64,000 nucleotides of DNA, taken from contig CACHRR010000001.1 in NCBI GenBank assembly GCA_902582355.1, forward strand, positions 255,749-319,748. Reading direction: 5' to 3'. Below, in pieces: positions 62,412-64,000 of the stretch. This DNA is from an uncultured SAR86 cluster bacterium. GTDB taxonomy: Bacteria; Pseudomonadota; Gammaproteobacteria; Magnimaribacterales; D2472. Position numbers and translations under genes: made by a program. Position 1 is the stretch's first letter, and the number at the start of each line of letters is the position of its first letter. A model generated the notes under the pieces. That model had not been told where the DNA came from. It saw nothing but the letters and a program-made list of their open reading frames with translations, and did not search any database.

Positions 62412-63070
62412 TGGTATTAAAAAAATTTCAACTCAAATTAGGACATAATTTTAAAGATACTAAATTATTAGAATTAGCCTTAATGCATAAAAGCGCAAAT
62501 AATCAATCAAATAATGAAAGATTGGAATTTCTGGGTGATGCTATATTAAATGCATGCGTGTCTAAATATTTATTTTTAAAATTCCCTCGTCAAACCGAAG
62601 GACTTTTAACACGTATGCGATCTTCTGTAGTAAAAGGTGAAACATTAACAGCAAAAGCAAATGAGCTAAATTTAGTTGAATATGTTTGCCTATCAAAAGG
62701 AACATCAAATTTGTCTCATAATAGAAAATATTCAATTTTAGAAGGTGCAATTGAGTCAATCATAGGTGCAGTATTTCTTGATGGAGGATGGGAAACAGTT
62801 GAAAATCTAATTCTAAGATTGTTTAAAAATGAATTGTCAAAAATTGATATTAACAGAGAATTTAGAGATTCTAAGACTGAATTACAGGAACTTTTACAAT
62901 CCCAAAAGTTAAATCCTCCAATATATCAAACAACAGAAACTAAAAATGGTTTCGATTGTAAAATTGAACTTAAGAAAGAGAGCTTTATTGCATTTGGAAA
63001 TTCTAAAAGACAGGCTGAAAGAGCGGCTGCATATGCAGCTTTATCTTACCTAAAATCAGATAATGCATAA
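62411..63070 (+). CDS. rnc: Ribonuclease III
   Basis: RNase III cleaves double-stranded RNA, including rRNA precursors. The 219-residue protein has the catalytic domain with NERLEFLGDAILNACVSKYL (signature acidic residues) and EGAIESIIGAVFLDGGWE, and a C-terminal dsRNA-binding domain (about 150-217, with DSKTELQELLQSQKLNPP and ending in RQAERAAAYAALSYL). Length is near E. coli (226). It overlaps era by eight bases, as is common. Confidence 0.98.
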   Translation: MVLKKFQLKLGHNFKDTKLLELALMHKSANNQSNNERLEFLGDAILNACVSKYLFLKFPRQTEGLLTRMRSSVVKGETLTAKANELNLVEYVCLSKGTSNLSHNRKYSILEGAIESIIGAVFLDGGWETVENLILRLFKNELSKIDINREFRDSKTELQELLQSQKLNPPIYQTTETKNGFDCKIELKKESFIAFGNSKRQAERAAAYAALSYLKSDNA

Positions 63071-63971
63071 AAAATATTGCGGTTATATTGCCATAGTTGG
63101 AAAACCCAATGTAGGAAAATCAACACTAATAAATGCTATTTTGGGTAAAAAAATATCTATAACTTCAAGAAAATCTCAAACAACAAGAAATAATATCCTT
63201 GGAATTAAAACAAAAGACAATAAACAGATGATTTTTATTGATACTCCTGGAATGCATGTGAAGTCACGAAAAACAATGAACAAAATTTTAAATAAATCTG
63301 CACAAAGTATTATTGAAGATTGTGATGTCGTAATATTTGTTCTTCAGAGACTAAGTTTAGATAATGATGATAAATTAATTCTTGAGAAACTAACTGGTAT
63401 TAGTCAAAAGGTTGTCTGTGTTGTGAACAAAATTGATCAAGTCGATGATAAGAATAAATTATTACCATTCATTGACAAAATTACTTCGACATATGAATTT
63501 ATTGAGATTCTTTTAGTATCAGCTAAAACTAATAATGGTTTAGATGATTTAATATCCATTATCGAAAAGAATCTACCAGAAAATAATCACCTATATGATG
63601 ATGATTTTATGATCATAAATAATGATAACAAATTCCTTTTTTCTGAGTTAATTAGAGAAAAAATTATAAGAAAGCTTGGAGATGAGTTACCTCATGATAC
63701 TTATGTTCAGATTGATCAGATTGAAGATAAAAAAAAATTTACAGAAGTTCATTCAACAATATTTGTTAATCGTAACTCACAAAAACAAATTGTTATTGGT
63801 TCTAGAGGTGAGGTACTTAAACAAATTGGAAAGGAAGCGAGAATAGAAATGGAAAAAGAGTTAAATAAAAAAGTTTTCTTGAAGACATGGGTTAAAGTAA
63901 AGAAAAATTGGAATACTGACTCTGGATTTATTCAAAGTCTTGGAGTGGGTCAAAACTATGAGTCAAGGTAA
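63063..63971 (+). CDS. era: GTPase Era
   Basis: Era binds the 3' end of 16S rRNA and supports 30S maturation. The G domain shows AIVGKPNVGKSTLINAILGK, TSRKSQTTRNNILG, DTPGMH and NKID; the C-terminal KH domain contains IVIGSRGEVLKQIGKEARIEM. The 302 residues match E. coli (301). It overlaps the recO start by 14 bases. Confidence 0.98.
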   Translation: MHKKYCGYIAIVGKPNVGKSTLINAILGKKISITSRKSQTTRNNILGIKTKDNKQMIFIDTPGMHVKSRKTMNKILNKSAQSIIEDCDVVIFVLQRLSLDNDDKLILEKLTGISQKVVCVVNKIDQVDDKNKLLPFIDKITSTYEFIEILLVSAKTNNGLDDLISIIEKNLPENNHLYDDDFMIINNDNKFLFSELIREKIIRKLGDELPHDTYVQIDQIEDKKKFTEVHSTIFVNRNSQKQIVIGSRGEVLKQIGKEARIEMEKELNKKVFLKTWVKVKKNWNTDSGFIQSLGVGQNYESR

Positions 63972-64000
63972 CTCAGATCAATGTTTTCTTCTTCATCAAA
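63958..64000 (+). CDS. recO: DNA repair protein RecO, start only
   Basis: The last 43 bases open a frame with ATG at 63958 inside era, giving MSQGNSDQCFLLHQ up to the edge. This fits the N-terminus of RecO, where a conserved 'xFVLHxR' strand opens the OB fold, and recO follows era in most gammaproteobacteria. Only 14 residues are visible, so the call rests mainly on gene order. Confidence 0.65.
   Translation, partial: MSQGNSDQCFLLHQ

Overview
The window is a contiguous, gene-dense piece of a low-GC (roughly one third G+C by eye), streamlined gammaproteobacterial chromosome. Gene order is classically gammaproteobacterial: rlmN-rodZ-ispG-hisS-yfgM-bamB-der, rpsP-rimM-trmD-rplS beside ypjD/corB relatives, xerD-dsbC-hom-thrC, ygfZ divergent from sdhE, and rpoE-rseA-degP-lepA-lepB-rnc-era-recO. 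Very short or overlapping gene junctions, many GTG/TTG starts and the absence of mobile elements point to a free-living marine oligotroph. A SAR86-type lineage is my best guess, but this is inference from style and not from a marker search. I see no tRNA, rRNA, CRISPR array, insertion sequence or prophage.

Layout. 1-6.7 kb: RNA methylation, cell shape, isoprenoid synthesis, HisRS, outer-membrane assembly and the ribosome GTPase Der. 6.8-17.6 kb: one long respiratory block, sdhCDAB-sucAB-lpdA-sucCD, carrying a large part of the TCA cycle; malate dehydrogenase lies separately at 44.5-45.5 kb and SdhE at 56.7 kb. 17.6-20.2 kb: a small accessory-looking patch (MATE exporter, hexapeptide acyltransferase, unknown winged-helix-like protein). 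20.3-29.5 kb: msrB, murJ, ribF, ileS, lspA, ispH, ampD, ampG and a VanZ-like gene, tightly packed and centred on envelope and precursor metabolism. 29.5-34.1 kb: groESL with a clear terminator, a PuuD-like membrane protein, and corB/ypjD-type genes on the minus strand. 34.2-37.1 kb: the ribosomal operon rpsP-rimM-trmD-rplS, in which both ribosomal proteins carry large acidic Glu/Pro/Ala extensions. 37.1-44 kb: xerD, dsbC, hom, thrC, prfB, lysS. 44-47.1 kb: a DUF-type gene, mdh, an SDR and a GST. 47.1-55 kb: class Ia ribonucleotide reductase with a rich control region, glpK, an orphan ABC ATPase and a phosphoglycerate dehydrogenase. 55-64 kb: ung behind a cluster of DnaA boxes, ygfZ/sdhE, the sigma-E envelope-stress operon, then lepA-lepB-rnc-era-recO.

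The most unusual material is in the ribosomal operon. bS16 has an acidic C-terminal tail of about 130 residues with an exact 17-residue tandem repeat. bL19 has an N-terminal extension of about 200 residues made of an FtsY-like basic/aromatic start, a SAP/HeH-like helical segment and a matching acidic repeat domain. Other points worth following are an anti-sigma factor that appears to carry an RseB-like C-terminal domain in an operon lacking rseB, a three-box DnaA cluster upstream of ung, a combined NrdR/DnaA control region for nrdAB, a malate dehydrogenase with an enlarged substrate loop, and a uracil-DNA glycosylase with an altered water-activating loop.
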